A stretch of DNA of 64,000 bases from Helianthus annuus (Eukaryota > Streptophyta > Magnoliopsida > Asterales > Asteraceae), in NCBI RefSeq assembly GCF_002127325.2, contig NC_035446.2, forward strand, positions 156,043,448 to 156,107,447, written 5' to 3'. Both the position numbers and the translations under genes were made by a program. Of the stretch, positions 37,189-55,075 are shown one piece after another (within the stretch, counting starts at the first letter, position 1; each line of letters begins with the position of its first letter). The notes under the pieces were generated by a model. That model had not been told where the DNA came from. It made no database searches and was given only the letters and a program-made list of their open reading frames with translations.

Positions 37189-37917
37189 TGTTTTGGTCAA
37201 AAATCACACAAGGATAATGTAACTAAACTTTATGTAATTGGGGTATGATGCTTGGTTAATTATAAAAGTAAAGGATCACTTTCGTGATAAAGATGCAAAG
37301 ACACAATGATTTATACGAGGAAAAAGCCCTTGATCAATATATGATCTCCGGCATAAAAAACCTCGGGTGATGGCAACTACCGATCACCAAACTTCAATAT
37401 AAGAAAAATATGATTACAACTTTGGATGATAATGAGCTGAGTACAAGGATCACTATTGTTTCGAGTGTCTAAGTGTGTGAGAGTTGCGTTGTATGTCGTG
37501 TGTGTTCTTCCAAATGATGGAGAGTGGTATATATACAAGTGTAGGTGACCTATTTTAGGTAAAAGGACTAATTATCAGCTCATTACCCCTTTAGAAATAA
37601 AGACAATCTAGCCTAAATTGCTGCCCATGAATCAAGCCATGTTTCCATATCCTGTGCAACGTCTTTTCTTCAATTAAGCTCTTGCCATAATTGTGAAGAC
37701 GCGTCCCTGGATCATGGTGCCTAGAGCGTATCCTGCTAGACATTCCTGCAAAAATAACATTGCATTAAGCGAAGATGATCGTTAGTATGAGGATCCTATA
37801 ATGTCTCATGATCCTGATCCTGAAGTCCGGCTGAGGATCACTGTCTGCCAAGGAAACAAGGATCATTGGTTAGGATCACGTGTAAGGATCACCTATAATA
37901 AAAATCCAGCCCTAACA
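37189..37917 (-). repeat. R2 3' LTR (729 bp)
   Basis: TGTTTTGGTC ... CCCTAACA on the plus strand, followed by the polypurine tract ATTGCCCCCAAAATATAA (37918-37935). It is closer to the R1 LTR (shared TATATATACAAGTG) than to R3 and R4. Confidence 0.9.
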
Positions 37918-38002
37918 ATTGCCCCCAAAATATAAAGAGTTTATTGTAAATAAACGAATTATATTTTGCTCTGATCTTTATCTCCAACGGACTATTCGGA
38001 TA

Positions 38003-38082
38003 ACTAGCCGTTATAAGCGGACTAGCCGTTGTGATCATTACGTCACAGATATGACAATCCCTGCAAATCATGATTATAAATA
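38003..38082 (+). promoter_or_regulatory. promoter of the antisense gene in R2
   Basis: ACTAGCCGTT at 38003-38012 and 38021-38030, ACGTCA at 38040-38045, TATAAATA at 38075-38082; the ATG follows at 38242. The order is the same as in R1. Confidence 0.65.
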
Positions 38083-38714
38083 GGAGATAGGGTTAGGATC
38101 ACTCTGCATTTAAATTCGAAAAATCTTCCCTTTATAATTGCTACCGAGGATTGACCAGGTACTCTCTTCTTCTTTCTTTCCTTTCTTCCTTCTCTTGCTC
38201 TGTTTTTTTTGCTTTTATTCTGTTTCTGTCCCGTCACAAATATGTTGCTCCGGAATTCTCCACACAAGGATTCCAAGAAGGATAGTCCCTTAAAAAGCCA
38301 TGGGATTATCAAGGATTCTCCTACGGAGAGGTGCTGCTTTACTGATGTTCACATAGACAAAATTCGTCATTGCTTTCCGGCGAACGCTATTTTCAAGTCC
38401 TTCACACCTACCGCTCTGAGTGACTCTGTTTCGAATACCTGGGTGGCTTTTCCTGCTACTCCATTCACCATAGGGTATTCATATCCTTTTCCATCATTCA
38501 CCCAATCTTTCTTTTCCTTAACCGGCATTTCATATATCCAAGCTATGCCGATGATCTGGAGGGTTCTGTATACCTTTGAGAGGATCATCGAGCAGGAAGG
38601 GATTGATCTAGGGATGGCGGAGTTAGCTGAGTTTTACGATCTCACCACCTTTGGTTCTCACCGGTATTTGTTGAAACGGAAAGCCGGGGAGGATCACCCT
38701 GTCTTCAAAGTTAC

Positions 38715-39442
38715 TGTTAGGGCTGGATTTTTATTATAGATGATCCTTACACATGATCCTAACCAGTGATCCTTATTTCTTTGGCAGACAGTGATCCTCA
38801 GCAGGACTTCAGGATCAGGATCATGGGACATTATGGTGATCCTCATACTAACGGCCACTTCCGCTTAATACAATATTGTTTTGCAGGAACATGTAGCAGG
38901 ATACGCTCTAAGCATTATGATCCAGGGACGCGTCTTCACAATTATGGCAAGAGCTTAATTGAAGATAGACGTTGCACAGGATATGGAAACTTGGCTTGAT
39001 TTATGGGCGGCTATTTAGGCTAGATTGTATCTCATTTCTAAAGGGGTAATGAGCTGAATATTAGTTTAGCTACCTAAAATAGGTCACCTACACACGTATA
39101 AGTACCACCCTTCCTCATTCGGAAGAGGGGACACGACATACAACACAACTCTCACACACTTAGACACCAAAAGCAATAGTGATCCTTGTACTCAGCTCAT
39201 TATCATCCAAAGTTGTAATCATATTTTTGTTATATTGAAGTTGGTGATCGGTAATTGCCATCACCCGAGGTTTTTTATGCCGGAGATCATTCATTGATCA
39301 AGGGCTTTTTCCTCGTATAAATCATCGTGTCTTTGCATCTTTATCACAGAAGTGATCCTTTACTTTCATAATTAACCAAGCATCATACCCTGTTTTCATA
39401 AAGTTTGGTTACATTATCCTTGTGTGATTTTTGACCAAAACA
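38715..39442 (+). repeat. R3 5' LTR
   Basis: TGTTAGGGCTGG ... CCAAAACA. It ends directly before the primer-binding region. It looks the same as 48779-49506 wherever compared. Confidence 0.95.
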
Positions 39443-39445
39443 GTT

Positions 39446-39463
39446 TGGCGCCCACCGTGGGGC
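39446..39463 (+). other. R3 primer-binding site
   Basis: TGGCGCCCACCGTGGGGC lies three bases after the LTR end. TGG at the start fits the CCA tail of a tRNA. I did not assign the isotype. The same site, inverted, is at 63679-63696 in R4. Confidence 0.8.
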
Positions 39464-39520
39464 AATTGGTGCTTCATTCATAAGAAAAATCTTTTGTTCG
39501 AAATCATTTGAAGGAATTAC

Positions 39521-42091
39521 ATGGCTTCATCATTGAAGAACACGTCCACGGCGATGTCTGCAGTCACCTCATCACAGATCACCTTGCCTCCTCCACCGGC
39601 AGGATCTCAGAAAAATACTGAGAAGAGATCAACTCCCACCTTCTCTAAACCTCTATCTTCTTCTGCTATGAATTCTTCTATTCCCAGTACTAGTGATGTA
39701 TTTGCTTTAATTTTGCAGATGAAGGATCGTATGCAGCGGCAAGATGAAACTAACGAAAGGATCCTCAGGGAAATTGGAGATCTCAAAAGACAAAAGAAAG
39801 CGGCAGAGGATCATTCTCCACTGATGCCCAAATCCTTGAGCTTTGATACTCCAATGATCACTTCCCAGCCATCGGGGATCCCGAACGTGCAAATCATAGG
39901 GGAGTCAAGAGGATCACATCTCAACTCGGCAGCAATGACTCAGACATCAGACTCACATCTTCAGCCTGTAGGATCTTATCCTCAATACATGGGATCCTTT
40001 ATGAATCCGGGAGCCTATCCAGGGGCACAGCAGTTTCAAGGATCCTACTTTGTTCCAGGATCACTCCAGGGCCAGGGATCCTCCTTTGTTCCAGGATCAT
40101 CCCAGGTTCACGGATCCTCCTTCGTTCCAGGATCATCCCAGATACCAGGATCCTTACAGATGCCAGGATCCCTAAAAAGTTTGCAAACAGGAAGTCTAGA
40201 TGTCCATCAAGGGGACTTCATTCCAATGCAGACCATTGCTTCCACTGGTCCCTCCGTTGTTCCAGAACCCCAGCAATATGGATTGCCTAACTTGAACCCA
40301 ATGGGAGGTAACACTTTAAACAATTATTCTACCACTAACCATGGATCCATGCAGGATACAGGTACCAATCATGCTATGGCCAGGGAGTTGCAGAAGCTAA
40401 AAGATATGATCTCAAGTGTTCCAGGGGTAGTCAAGCCTATCCCAGAGATTGCGGATGGAAGCCACAAGGTATCCCGTTTTGCACCACCAATTTGTGATGC
40501 AGAGGTACCCAAAAGGTTCCATATCCCTACCATGAAGTTGTATGATGGCACAACGGATCCAGAGGAGCATATAGCACAATACAGGGAGAGGATGGAGATC
40601 AATCCTATCCCAGAAAAATTGAAGGAAGCATGCCTATGTAAAGGATTTGGATCCACTCTTACTGGATCAGCTCTTAAGTGGCTGCTAAGTCTTCCCCCTT
40701 ACTCTATTACTTCATTTGCCAATTTAGTTAATTTATTCAATAACCAATTCTCTTGTAGTAGAAAATTTGAAAAATTAACTAGTGATTTGTACAGGATAAC
40801 TCAAAATCATAACGAATCATTAAGGGATTATATAACTAAATTTAGTAAAGAATCCTTGGACATTCCCAACTTGGATATGGCTACGGCTGTTGAAGCCTTC
40901 AAAATGGGACTGCTTAAGGATTCATTATTCTATGATGATCTTGTTATGACACCATGCAGGAATTTAGATGAAGTAAGAACTCGAGCACTCAGGTTTATCC
41001 GGCTAGAGGATGACAAGAGGATCCAGGAAAGACAAGTAGGATCCTCAAAACAAGATAAGCAAGGATCCTCCTTCAAAAGCAACAAGTTCAAATCCTACCA
41101 TAGAAATGAGAACAAGAATGTGCATGCTGTTGACCAAGAAGAGGATGATGAAGAATATCCTCCAATCTCAGAATATTGTTTTTCCGTTGATAATCATGAA
41201 CTAATCCTTGCAATGCAGAATCTAGGTGAAAAAGCTAGGTGGCCCAGGAAGAATGAAAAACCATCCGGGACTAAAGACAAGTCCAAATGGTGTGCATACC
41301 ATGAGGATTTCGGGCATCTAACTGAAGATTGCATAGCCTTAAGAAAAGAAATTGGATACCTGCTAAGCAAGGGGCATCTAAAATAATTGTTGGGGAGAAA
41401 AAAGCAAAGGACCCAGGATCCTGAAAGGATCCCTGAAAAGGCTCCAGCACCTCTGGCAAACGCACAAGTGATTAACTTTATATCCGGAGGATCAGACATC
41501 TGTGGTACATCCTTTTCAGCGGCCAAAAGACATGCAAAAGAATCAAAAATGGATAATGGAGAAAGGCCTATTAGAACCTCAAGTGTCTCAGAAGGGAAGA
41601 TGATAACGTTTGATGAGGATGATCGCATTAACATTCAGGATCCTCATCATGATAGTCTAGTTATTACTCTCTTTATCTCTAACCATTTTGTCCGCAGGAT
41701 CCTTATCGATGGAGGAAGCTCAGTGAACATTATCCAGCTTGATGTTCTGAAGAAAATGGGTATCCCAGAATCAGACATCACACCAAGATCCTCCGTGCTT
41801 GTAGGATTCAGTGGAGAAACGAAGAAAACTCTGGGGGACATCAAACTCCCAATCTACGTGGAAGGATTACATAATTATCAGAAATTTTGTGTTATTGACT
41901 GTTTGTCTTGTTGCAATGTTATCCTTGGCAGGCCTTGGATACATGATATGAAAGCAGTCCCATCCACCTACCATCAATGTGTGAAGCTCCCTAGCCCATG
42001 GGGAATAATCAAGATCGACAGTGATCAGCAGGAGGCTAAGGATTGTTATACCTCATCCATGAAGCCAACCTCGAAGCCAAGGGAGCAATAG
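39521..42091 (+). pseudogene. R3 gag-protease with a nonsense codon
   Basis: Starts at MASSLKNTST. Residues about 60-100 form a coiled segment (MKDRMQRQDETNERILREI); residues about 165-220 carry a FVPGSSQ / GSL repeat tract; then the gag domain (PTMKLYDGTTDPEEH near 335), zinc-knuckle-like CAYHEDFGHLTEDC near 590, and the protease ILIDGGSS near 726. GAA became TAA at 41384-41386 (R1 and R4 keep GAA), so the protease is cut off. The frame resumes at 41387 and ends at the shared UAG 42089-42091. The repeat tract and coiled part are missing from view in R1. Confidence 0.9.
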
Positions 42092-45390
<3,299 letters not shown>

Positions 45391-46853
45391 ACATGATCCC
45401 TCAAGCATGTGATCCTCACACTGAAGTATCCTCGAAGGATCCCAATGATGTCAGTGATCCTTATTCTGGTAATATGCTTATCCTAAAACATTCACATTTT
45501 CCTTACTTTTTGCCTAAGGATAAGGATCATGTATCCTTCATCCTCTACTCACAAACCATTTGAGTTATGATAGTTCAGGTATCTTCAGCAAATCGTCAAA
45601 GATCTCCAAAAGCACCACAGATCCTTGGGTCCAACCCCAGTTATCCTTGGGATTATCCCCAGTTTCCGCCAGCAGCGCACGATGATCCTGGTATAGTTCA
45701 CGTCTTTGGGACCAGTACCCACTTTCGGGGCTGACAACCTCATCGTACTGACTATATTTAGGATCCTACGTATAATGGTAGACGTACCATACATCCGTTC
45801 CTAAGGTTTCTAACGTTTTCACGTTAGCTAAGGTTTTGACATTTTCATGTCACTAAGTTTGGATAGTCGCCAGAGAAGGGCCATACTCCAGTTTACATAC
45901 GATCCTTTGGGCTTGTCCCCAGTTATCCTTTGGGCTTGTCCCCAGTTATCCTTTGGGCTTGTCCCCAGTTATCCTTTGGGCTTGTCCCCAGTGATCCTCT
46001 AGGATCATTCTCAGTTATCCTTTGGGCTTGTCCCCAGTGATCCTCTAGGATCATTCTCAGTTATCCTTTGGGCATGACCCCAGTTACTAATTTACTTCTT
46101 ACATTGGCTTAGTCCCAAGTTGTGCTTCGTTTTTCAGGTTTGTCAAAGATAAAACACATAAGGATCCTTAATCCTTATTATCCATCAAAGTCTTATCCAC
46201 GATTGTCTCGATTGAAGGTTAGGATCCTGACTTGGATCCTCAGGTATGATCCTTGACTATTTTGATTATACTCATTATCCTAACCGACCCTTATACTTTG
46301 ACAACCAAACCTATGATCCTTGAACTAAAATACTTTGAATATTTTCAATATCAGGATATTTGATCTAGGATCATATCCTAAATTTATTAAATATATTTTC
46401 AACTCTTGCAAATATATTACAAAAACAACTAAGAAACAAGAAGATAAGGATAACAACACGAGATAAGCCAGAAAAGTTAAGTTATATTATTAAACAAAAG
46501 GATCATTAAACCTGTCAAGAAAGTTGTCAAAATTGCCAACCCACATTTCTACCAGCAAAACGTGGCCCGTCCACATGGGTTGGCAAAGGGTGTCCATTGT
46601 CTATGCGGTCTTAGCATTTTGCAGGAAAATTAAAGCGGCAGGATCACAAAGGCTTCATCCCCCAAACAGAGGATCCCTCCACCTTTTGCAATCCTACCCA
46701 TTGTTCAAAGGATCCAGGATCCTTAACCCTAAAAACCATTGTTCGAAGATTACAAACCATAATTGTTTCAAACACCACAAACTACTATCAAAATTTAAAA
46801 AAATTGGGCTCCGGCTATGTCTAGAAGTTTCCATCATTGCCCAATCTTGCAGC
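45391..46853. other. R3 spacer with minisatellite
   Basis: Region between pol and the antisense gene. The minisatellite at about 45900-46090 has about nine units, some with an AGGATCATTCTCAGTTATCC variant. The minus-strand counterpart of the 85-codon frame is interrupted by one TAG (ACG TAG). No other gene is seen. Confidence 0.7.
45900..46090 (-). repeat. R3 22 bp minisatellite
   Basis: TTTGGGCTTGTCCCCAGTTATCC units, about nine, two of them with the variant GATCCTCTAGGATCATTC. It is the longest array among the four elements. Confidence 0.85.
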
Positions 46854-48460
46854 TCAAACCTTCGCTGCACCATCACCACCAGCTCCACTCGCCTCCCCCT
46901 GATCCTTACCGGCATCTCTGCCTTCAAGCATAGGGATATCCTCAACATCATCGTCATCCTCCAACTCTGCTAGCCTTGCCTTCCAGCCTTCAATGTCCCA
47001 TGTGCTCTTATCAAAGGAAGGATCCTGAGCCTCCGTGGCCATCTGCAGTTGTATCTTGTACATAGCTATCGCGGCAGAAACTTTAGCGTCCTGAGTAATG
47101 TCATGCTTCTCATAATCGAACTTGATCAATGCTTTGACAGCCTCATCCTTAGCAGCCCGGATCTTCTTCTCAAGATCAGTGATCTTGAGATCCTTCAGCA
47201 CACCCATTTGATGAAGGTCGGCAATCTGGCGATCCTGATCTTCAACATGGCCAACATAAGATTCTATTTCAGTAAGTTTCTGCAAAAACAACAGGATATA
47301 ACGTCAGACACGGGTGATCCTCAAAAACCATCAGGATAACCAACAGGGGCAGTGATCCTGACCTCGTTGACAGAATCAAGAAATTGCTGACGGAGGAGGG
47401 GGAATCCTTGAAGATCCTCAGAAACTTTCCTCTTCTTTCCCTTACCCCTAATGGGTAATTTAGGGGCTGAAGCAGAAGGACTAGCAACCGAAGTCTTCTT
47501 CTTCGAAGACGTGACCTTGGCAAGATCATCAATCCCAAACAAGAAGGCAGATTTGGCAGACTTAGCAGATTTTCCAGCACCTATGCAATTCAGAAACAAG
47601 ATAAGTTCCCTTGTTAAATTAAATACTCTTACATAAAGCTTACTTTCTATGAGGATACTTACTTGACATTGTGGCAGATGCAGAGGATATCTCTTGAGAA
47701 TCTTGAATAGTGACTTGGAAGCTTCTAACTTCAGGATCAAGCTTTTTAAAAGCTAAGACTCTCTCTTTTGCAGCGGGGCTTAACTTCAGATGAGTAATGG
47801 ATATAGCTGCACAAGAAATAAAAAGAGATATTAGTGATCTTCATCAAATGAGACAGGACTGATAGTGATCCTTCGAGGATCCTCTAACCTACCATGAGTA
47901 GCCCACTCCTTGGGCAGATCATTCCCATTAGGGAGGGAATCCCTTCTCACGAAGAAGAAACGACGCTTCCAATTTGTGTCATTTTTGGTAACTTTCAAAA
48001 CAGGATGATCCTCCCCGGCCTTCCGTTTCAACAAATATCGATGAGAGCCAAACGTGGTAAGATCATAAAGTGCGGCCAGCTCTGCCATCCCTAAATCAAT
48101 CCCCTCTTGCTCGATGATCCTCTCGAAGGTATACAAGACCCTCCAGATCATCGGCATAGCTTGGATATAAGATATGCCGGTCAGAGAAAAGAAAGATTGG
48201 GTGAAGGCCGGAAAAGGATACGAATATCCTATGATAAATGGAGTCGTAGGAAAGATCACCCAGGTATCTGAAGTAAAATCACTCAGAGCAGTAGGATTAA
48301 AGGATTTAAAAACGGCATTCGCCGGAAAGCAATGACGAATTCTGTCTACGTGAGCATCAGTACAGCAACACCTCTCCGTAGGAGAATCCTTGATAATCCC
48401 CTGGCTTTTTAAGGGACTATCCTTATTGTAATCCTTGTGCGGAGAATTCCGGAGCAACAT
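46854..48460 (-). CDS. R3 antisense gene (451 aa, four exons)
   Basis: Exons (minus strand) 47893-48460, 47663-47806, 47363-47580 and 46854-47279 (568, 144, 218, 426 bp) join to 451 codons without a stop. The protein is as in R1: MLLRNSPHKD start, PF04195-like N-terminal half, basic linker (RGKGKKRKVSED), coiled coil (EIESYVGHVEDQDRQIADL) and acidic tail (LEDDDDVEDIPM). It lies between pol and the 3' LTR, antisense to both. It is open while gag and pol of the same element are broken. Its close relative is the R4 copy. Confidence 0.85.
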
Positions 48461-48613
48461 GTTTGGAACAGAAACAAAGTAGAAACGAAAAACAGAGCAA
48501 AGAGAAGGAAGAAGGGAAAGATAGAAGAAGAGGATACCTGATCAGTCTTCGGTAGCGATTATAAAGGGAAGATATCTCGAATTTAAATGCAGAATGATCC
48601 TAACCCTATCTCC

Positions 48614-48693
48614 TATTTATAATGATGATTTGCAGGGATTGTCACGTCTATGACGTAATGATCACAACGACTAGTCCATGTATAACGGCTAGT
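48614..48693 (-). promoter_or_regulatory. promoter of the antisense gene in R3
   Basis: On the minus strand: ACTAGCCGTT (48684-48693), ACTAGTCGTT (about 48665-48674, one base changed), ACGTCA (48651-48656) and TATAAATA (48614-48621). The ATG is at 48460. Confidence 0.6.
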
Positions 48694-48765
48694 TATTCGG
48701 AATCGCACGTTAGAGATAAGATCGAAACAAAATATAACTCGTCTATTTACAATTAACTCCTTATA

Positions 48766-48778
48766 TTTTGGGGGCAAA
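48766..48778 (+). other. R3 polypurine tract
   Basis: TTTTGGGGGCAAA directly before the 3' LTR. The same element is seen, inverted, beside the LTRs of R1, R2 and R4. Confidence 0.75.
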
Positions 48779-49506
48779 TGTTAGGGCTGGATTTTTATTA
48801 TAGATGATCCTTACACATGATCCTAACCAGTGATCCTTATTTCTTTGGCAGACAGTGATCCTCAGCAGGACTTCAGGATCAGGATCATGGGACATTATGG
48901 TGATCCTCATACTAACGGCCACTTCCGCTTAATACAATATTGTTTTGCAGGAACATGTAGCAGGATACGCTCTAAGCATTATGATCCAGGGACGCGTCTT
49001 CACAATTATGGCAAGAGCTTAATTGAAGATAGACGTTGCACAGGATATGGAAACTTGGCTTGATTTATGGGCGGCTATTTAGGCTAGATTGTATCTCATT
49101 TCTAAAGGGGTAATGAGCTGAATATTAGTTTAGCTACCTAAAATAGGTCACCTACACACGTATAAGTACCACCCTTCCTCATTCGGAAGAGGGGACACGA
49201 CATACAACACAACTCTCACACACTTAGACACCAAAAGCAATAGTGATCCTTGTACTCAGCTCATTATCATCCAAAGTTGTAATCATATTTTTGTTATATT
49301 GAAGTTGGTGATCGGTAATTGCCATCACCCGAGGTTTTTTATGCCGGAGATCATTCATTGATCAAGGGCTTTTTCCTCGTATAAATCATCGTGTCTTTGC
49401 ATCTTTATCACAGAAGTGATCCTTTACTTTCATAATTAACCAAGCATCATACCCTGTTTTCATAAAGTTTGGTTACATTATCCTTGTGTGATTTTTGACC
49501 AAAACA
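48779..49506 (+). repeat. R3 3' LTR
   Basis: The 728 bp copy of 38715-39442, followed by the GTTAC target duplication at 49507. Confidence 0.95.
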
Positions 49507-50667
49507 GTTACTAAGAACGATACAAACTGGAAGCGTCGCTTTTTCTTTGTTAGGAGGGATTCCATCCCAGATGGGAAGGATCTGCCCAAGGAATGGGCCA
49601 CTCATGGTAGGGTAGAGGATCCTCGAAGGATCACTATCAGTCCTGTCTCATATGATGAGGATCACTAATGTCCTTTTTTTTTGTCTTTTATGCAGCTATT
49701 TCCGTTGCTCACTTAAAGTTGACCCCTGCTGCAAGAGAAAGAGTGTTAGCTTTTAAAAAGCTTGATCCTGAAGTTAGAAGCTTCCAAGTCACTATCCAAG
49801 ATTCTCAAGAGATATCCTCTGCATCTGCCACAATGTCAAGTAAGTATCCTCATAGAAAGTAAGTTTTATGTAAGAGTATTTAATTTAATAAGGGAACTTA
49901 TCTTGTTTTTGAATTGTGTAGGTGCTGGAAAATCTGCCAGGTCTGTTAAATCTGCCTCCAAATTTGGGATAAGTGATCTTGCCAATGTCACGTCTTCAAA
50001 GAAGAAGGCTCCTGCTGCCAGTCCTTCAGCATCAGCTCCTAAAGCACCTATCCGAGGCAAAGGGAAGAAGAGGAAGGCTTCAGATGATCACCAGGGATTT
50101 CCCCTCCTCCGTCAGCAATTCCTTGACTACGTGAATGAGGTACGGATCATTGCCCCTGTTGGTTATCCGTCACGAATATCCTGCTTGTGTATCCTGCTCT
50201 TTTGAGGATCACCTGATCCTAAGCTTGTCTTTTTTCTCTTGTTACAGAAACTTGCCGAGATTGAGACCTATCTTGGCCATGTTGAGGACCAGGAGAGCCA
50301 AATTGCCGACCTCCAGCAAATGGGTGTGTTAAAGGATCTCAAGATAGCAGATCTTGAGAAAGAACTCCGGGCTACCAAGGATGAGGCTGCTCAAAGGCTG
50401 ATTGATATGGATAACGAGAAGCAGGAGATCACCCAAGATGCCAAGGTCTCGGCGGCAATTGCTATGTACAAGATACAACTCCAGATGGCTGAGGAGGCTC
50501 AAGATCCTACCTTTGACAAAAGCTCATGGGACGTTGAAGGTTGGAAGGCAAGGCTGGCGGACCTGGAGGACGAGGATGATGCTGAGGATATCCCAATGCT
50601 GGAGGGAGGTGATGCTGACAAGGATCAAGGTGGAGCAGCCGGTGGTGATGGAGCAGCAAAGGAGTAG

Positions 50668-52030
50668 GCTGCATGATTGGGCGATGATGGATATTGTTGA
50701 CTAGGCCGGAGCCCAATTTTTTAGGTTTGGTAGTGGTTTTTGTGGTTGTTGATGGTTTGAGACAATTATGGTTTGTAATCTTCGAACAATAGTTTTTAGG
50801 GTTAAGGATCCTGGATCCTTAGAACAATAGGTAGGATTGCAAAAGGTGGAGGGATCCTCTGTTTGGGGGATGAAGCCTTTGTGATCCTGCCGCTTTTAAT
50901 TTCCTGCAAAATGCTAAGACCGCATAGACAATGGACACCCTTTGCCAACCCATGTGGACGGGCCACGTTTTGCTGGTAGAAATGTGGGTTGGCAATTTTG
51001 ACAACTTTTTGAAAGGGTTAATGATCCTTTTGTTTAATAATATAACTTAACTTTTCTGGCTTATCTCGTGTTGTTATCCTTATCTTCTTGTTTCTCAGTT
51101 GTTTTTGTAGTATATTTGTTTAAAGTGGCAAGAGTTGAAAATATGTTATCCAAATTTAGGATATGATCCCAGATCAAATATCCTGATATTGAAAATTCTC
51201 AAAGTATTTTAGTTCAAGGATCATAGGTTTGGTTGTCAAAGTATAAGGGTCGGTTAGGATAATGAGTATAATCAAAATAGTCAAGGATCATACCTGAGGA
51301 TCCAAGTTAGGATCCTAACCTTCAATCGAGACAATCGTAGATAAGATTTTGATGGATAATAAGGATTAAGGATCCTTATGTGTTTTACCTTTGACAATCC
51401 TGAAAAACGAAGCACAACTTGGGACTAAGCCAATGTAAGAAATAAATTAGTAACTGGGGACATGCCCAAAGGATAACCGAGAATGATCCCGGAGGATCAC
51501 TGGGGACAAGCCCAAAGGATCGTATGTAAACTGGAGTATGGCCCTTACTGGCGACTATCCAAACTTAGTGACATGAAAATGTCAAAACCTTAGCTAACGT
51601 GAAAATGTTAGAAACCTTAGGAACGGATGTATGGTACGTCTACCATTATACGGAGGATCCTGGGTATAGCCAGTACGATGAGGTTGTCAGCCCCGGAAGT
51701 GGGTACTGGTCCCAAAGACGTGAACTGTATCAGGATCATCATGCGCTGCTGGCGGAAACTGGGGATAATCCCAAGGATAACTGGGGTTGGACCCAAGGAT
51801 CTGCGGTGCTTTTGAAGATCTTTGACGATATGCTGAAGATACCTGAACTATCATAAACTCAAATGTTTCGTGAGTAGAGGATGAAGGATACAGGATCCTT
51901 ATCCTTTGGTAAAAAGTAAGGAAATGTAAATGTTTTAAGATAAGGATATTACCAGAGTAAGGATCACTGACATCATCGGGATCCTTCGAGGATACTTCAG
52001 TGTGAGGATCACATGCTTGAGGGATCATGT
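50668..52030. other. R2 spacer between antisense gene and pol
   Basis: Contains three minisatellite units (51454-51520) and an uninterrupted 85-codon frame (51599-51856). No other gene is seen. Confidence 0.7.
51599..51856 (+). CDS. R2 small conserved frame (85 codons), doubtful gene
   Basis: Reads MKMLETLGTDVWYVYHYTED ... SGYWSQRRELYQDH ... NPKDNWGWTQGS, ending IPELS. R4 has the same frame (57625-57882) with few changes, mostly conservative. R1 and R3 carry a TAG at the same codon (ACG TAG). It is on the strand of the antisense gene, downstream of it. It could be a small gene, a relic, or chance. Confidence 0.3.
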   Translation: MKMLETLGTDVWYVYHYTEDPGYSQYDEVVSPGSGYWSQRRELYQDHHALLAETGDNPKDNWGWTQGSAVLLKIFDDMLKIPELS

Positions 52031-54040
<2,010 letters not shown>

Positions 54041-54758
54041 TGTTTAGGTCAAAAATCACACAAGGATAATGTAACCAAACTTTATGTAAACGGGGTATGA
54101 TGCTTGGTTAATTATGAAAGTAAAGGATCACTTCTGTGATAAAAGATGCAAAGACACAATGATTTATACGAGGAAAAAGCCCTTGATCAATGTATGATCT
54201 CCGGCATAAAAAACCTCGGGTGATGGCAACTACCGATCACCAACTTCAATATAAAAATGTAGTTACAACTTCGGATAGTAATGAGCTGAGTACAAGGATC
54301 ACTGAGTGTCTAAGTGTTTGAGAGTTGTGTCGTACGTCGTGTGTCCTCTTCCGAATGAGGAAGGGTGGTACTTATACGTGTGTAGGTGACCTATTTTAGG
54401 TAGCTAAACTAATATTCAGCTCATTACCCCTTTAGAAATGAGATACAATCTAGCCTAAATAGCCGCCCATAAATCAAGCCAAGTTTCCATATCCTGTGCA
54501 ACGTCTATCTTCAATTAAGCTCTTGCCATAATTGTGAAGACGCGTCCCTGGATCATAATGCTTAGAGCGTATCCTGCTACATGTTCCTGCAAAACAATAT
54601 TGTATTAAGCGGAAGTGGCCGTTAGTATGAGGATCACCATAATGTCCCATGATCCTGATCCTGAAGTCCTGCTGAGGATCACTGTCTGCCAAAGAAACAA
54701 GGATCACTGGTTAGGATCATGTGTAAGGATCATCTATAATAAAAATCCAGCCCTAACA
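54041..54758 (-). repeat. R4 3' LTR (718 bp)
   Basis: TGTTTAGGTC ... CCCTAACA. It has TTTA where the other LTRs have TTTT near the start. The polypurine tract follows at 54759-54776. Confidence 0.9.
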
Positions 54759-54843
54759 ATTGCCCCCAAAATATAAGGAGTTAATTGTAAATAGACGAGT
54801 TATATTTTGTTTCGATCTTATCTCTAACGGGCGACTCCAAGAA

Positions 54844-54922
54844 ACTAGCCGTTATGCTCGGACTAGCCGTTGTGATCATCACGTCAGAGATGTGACAATC
54901 CTGCAGATCATGATTATAAATA
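54844..54922 (+). promoter_or_regulatory. promoter of the antisense gene in R4
   Basis: ACTAGCCGTT at 54844-54853 and 54862-54871, ACGTCA at 54881-54886, TATAAATA at 54915-54922. The ATG follows at 55076. Confidence 0.65.
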
Positions 54923-55075
54923 GGAGATAGGGTGAGGATCAGTTTGTATTTAAATTCGAGATACACTCCCTTTATATTCTACACCGAAGATCGATCAGGT
55001 ATTCTCCTCTTCTCTTTTTCTTCTCTTTACTCTCTTTGCTCTGTTTTCCGTTTCTACTTTGTTTCTGTTCCAAAC

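Noticed and set aside
38766..38999. 77-codon frame in the R3 LTR (also in the 3' LTR and R4)
   Set aside because: Present because the LTRs are alike; no protein features.
39446..39463. Assignment of the primer tRNA
   Set aside because: The sequence fits a tRNA 3' end, but I cannot name the isotype with certainty.
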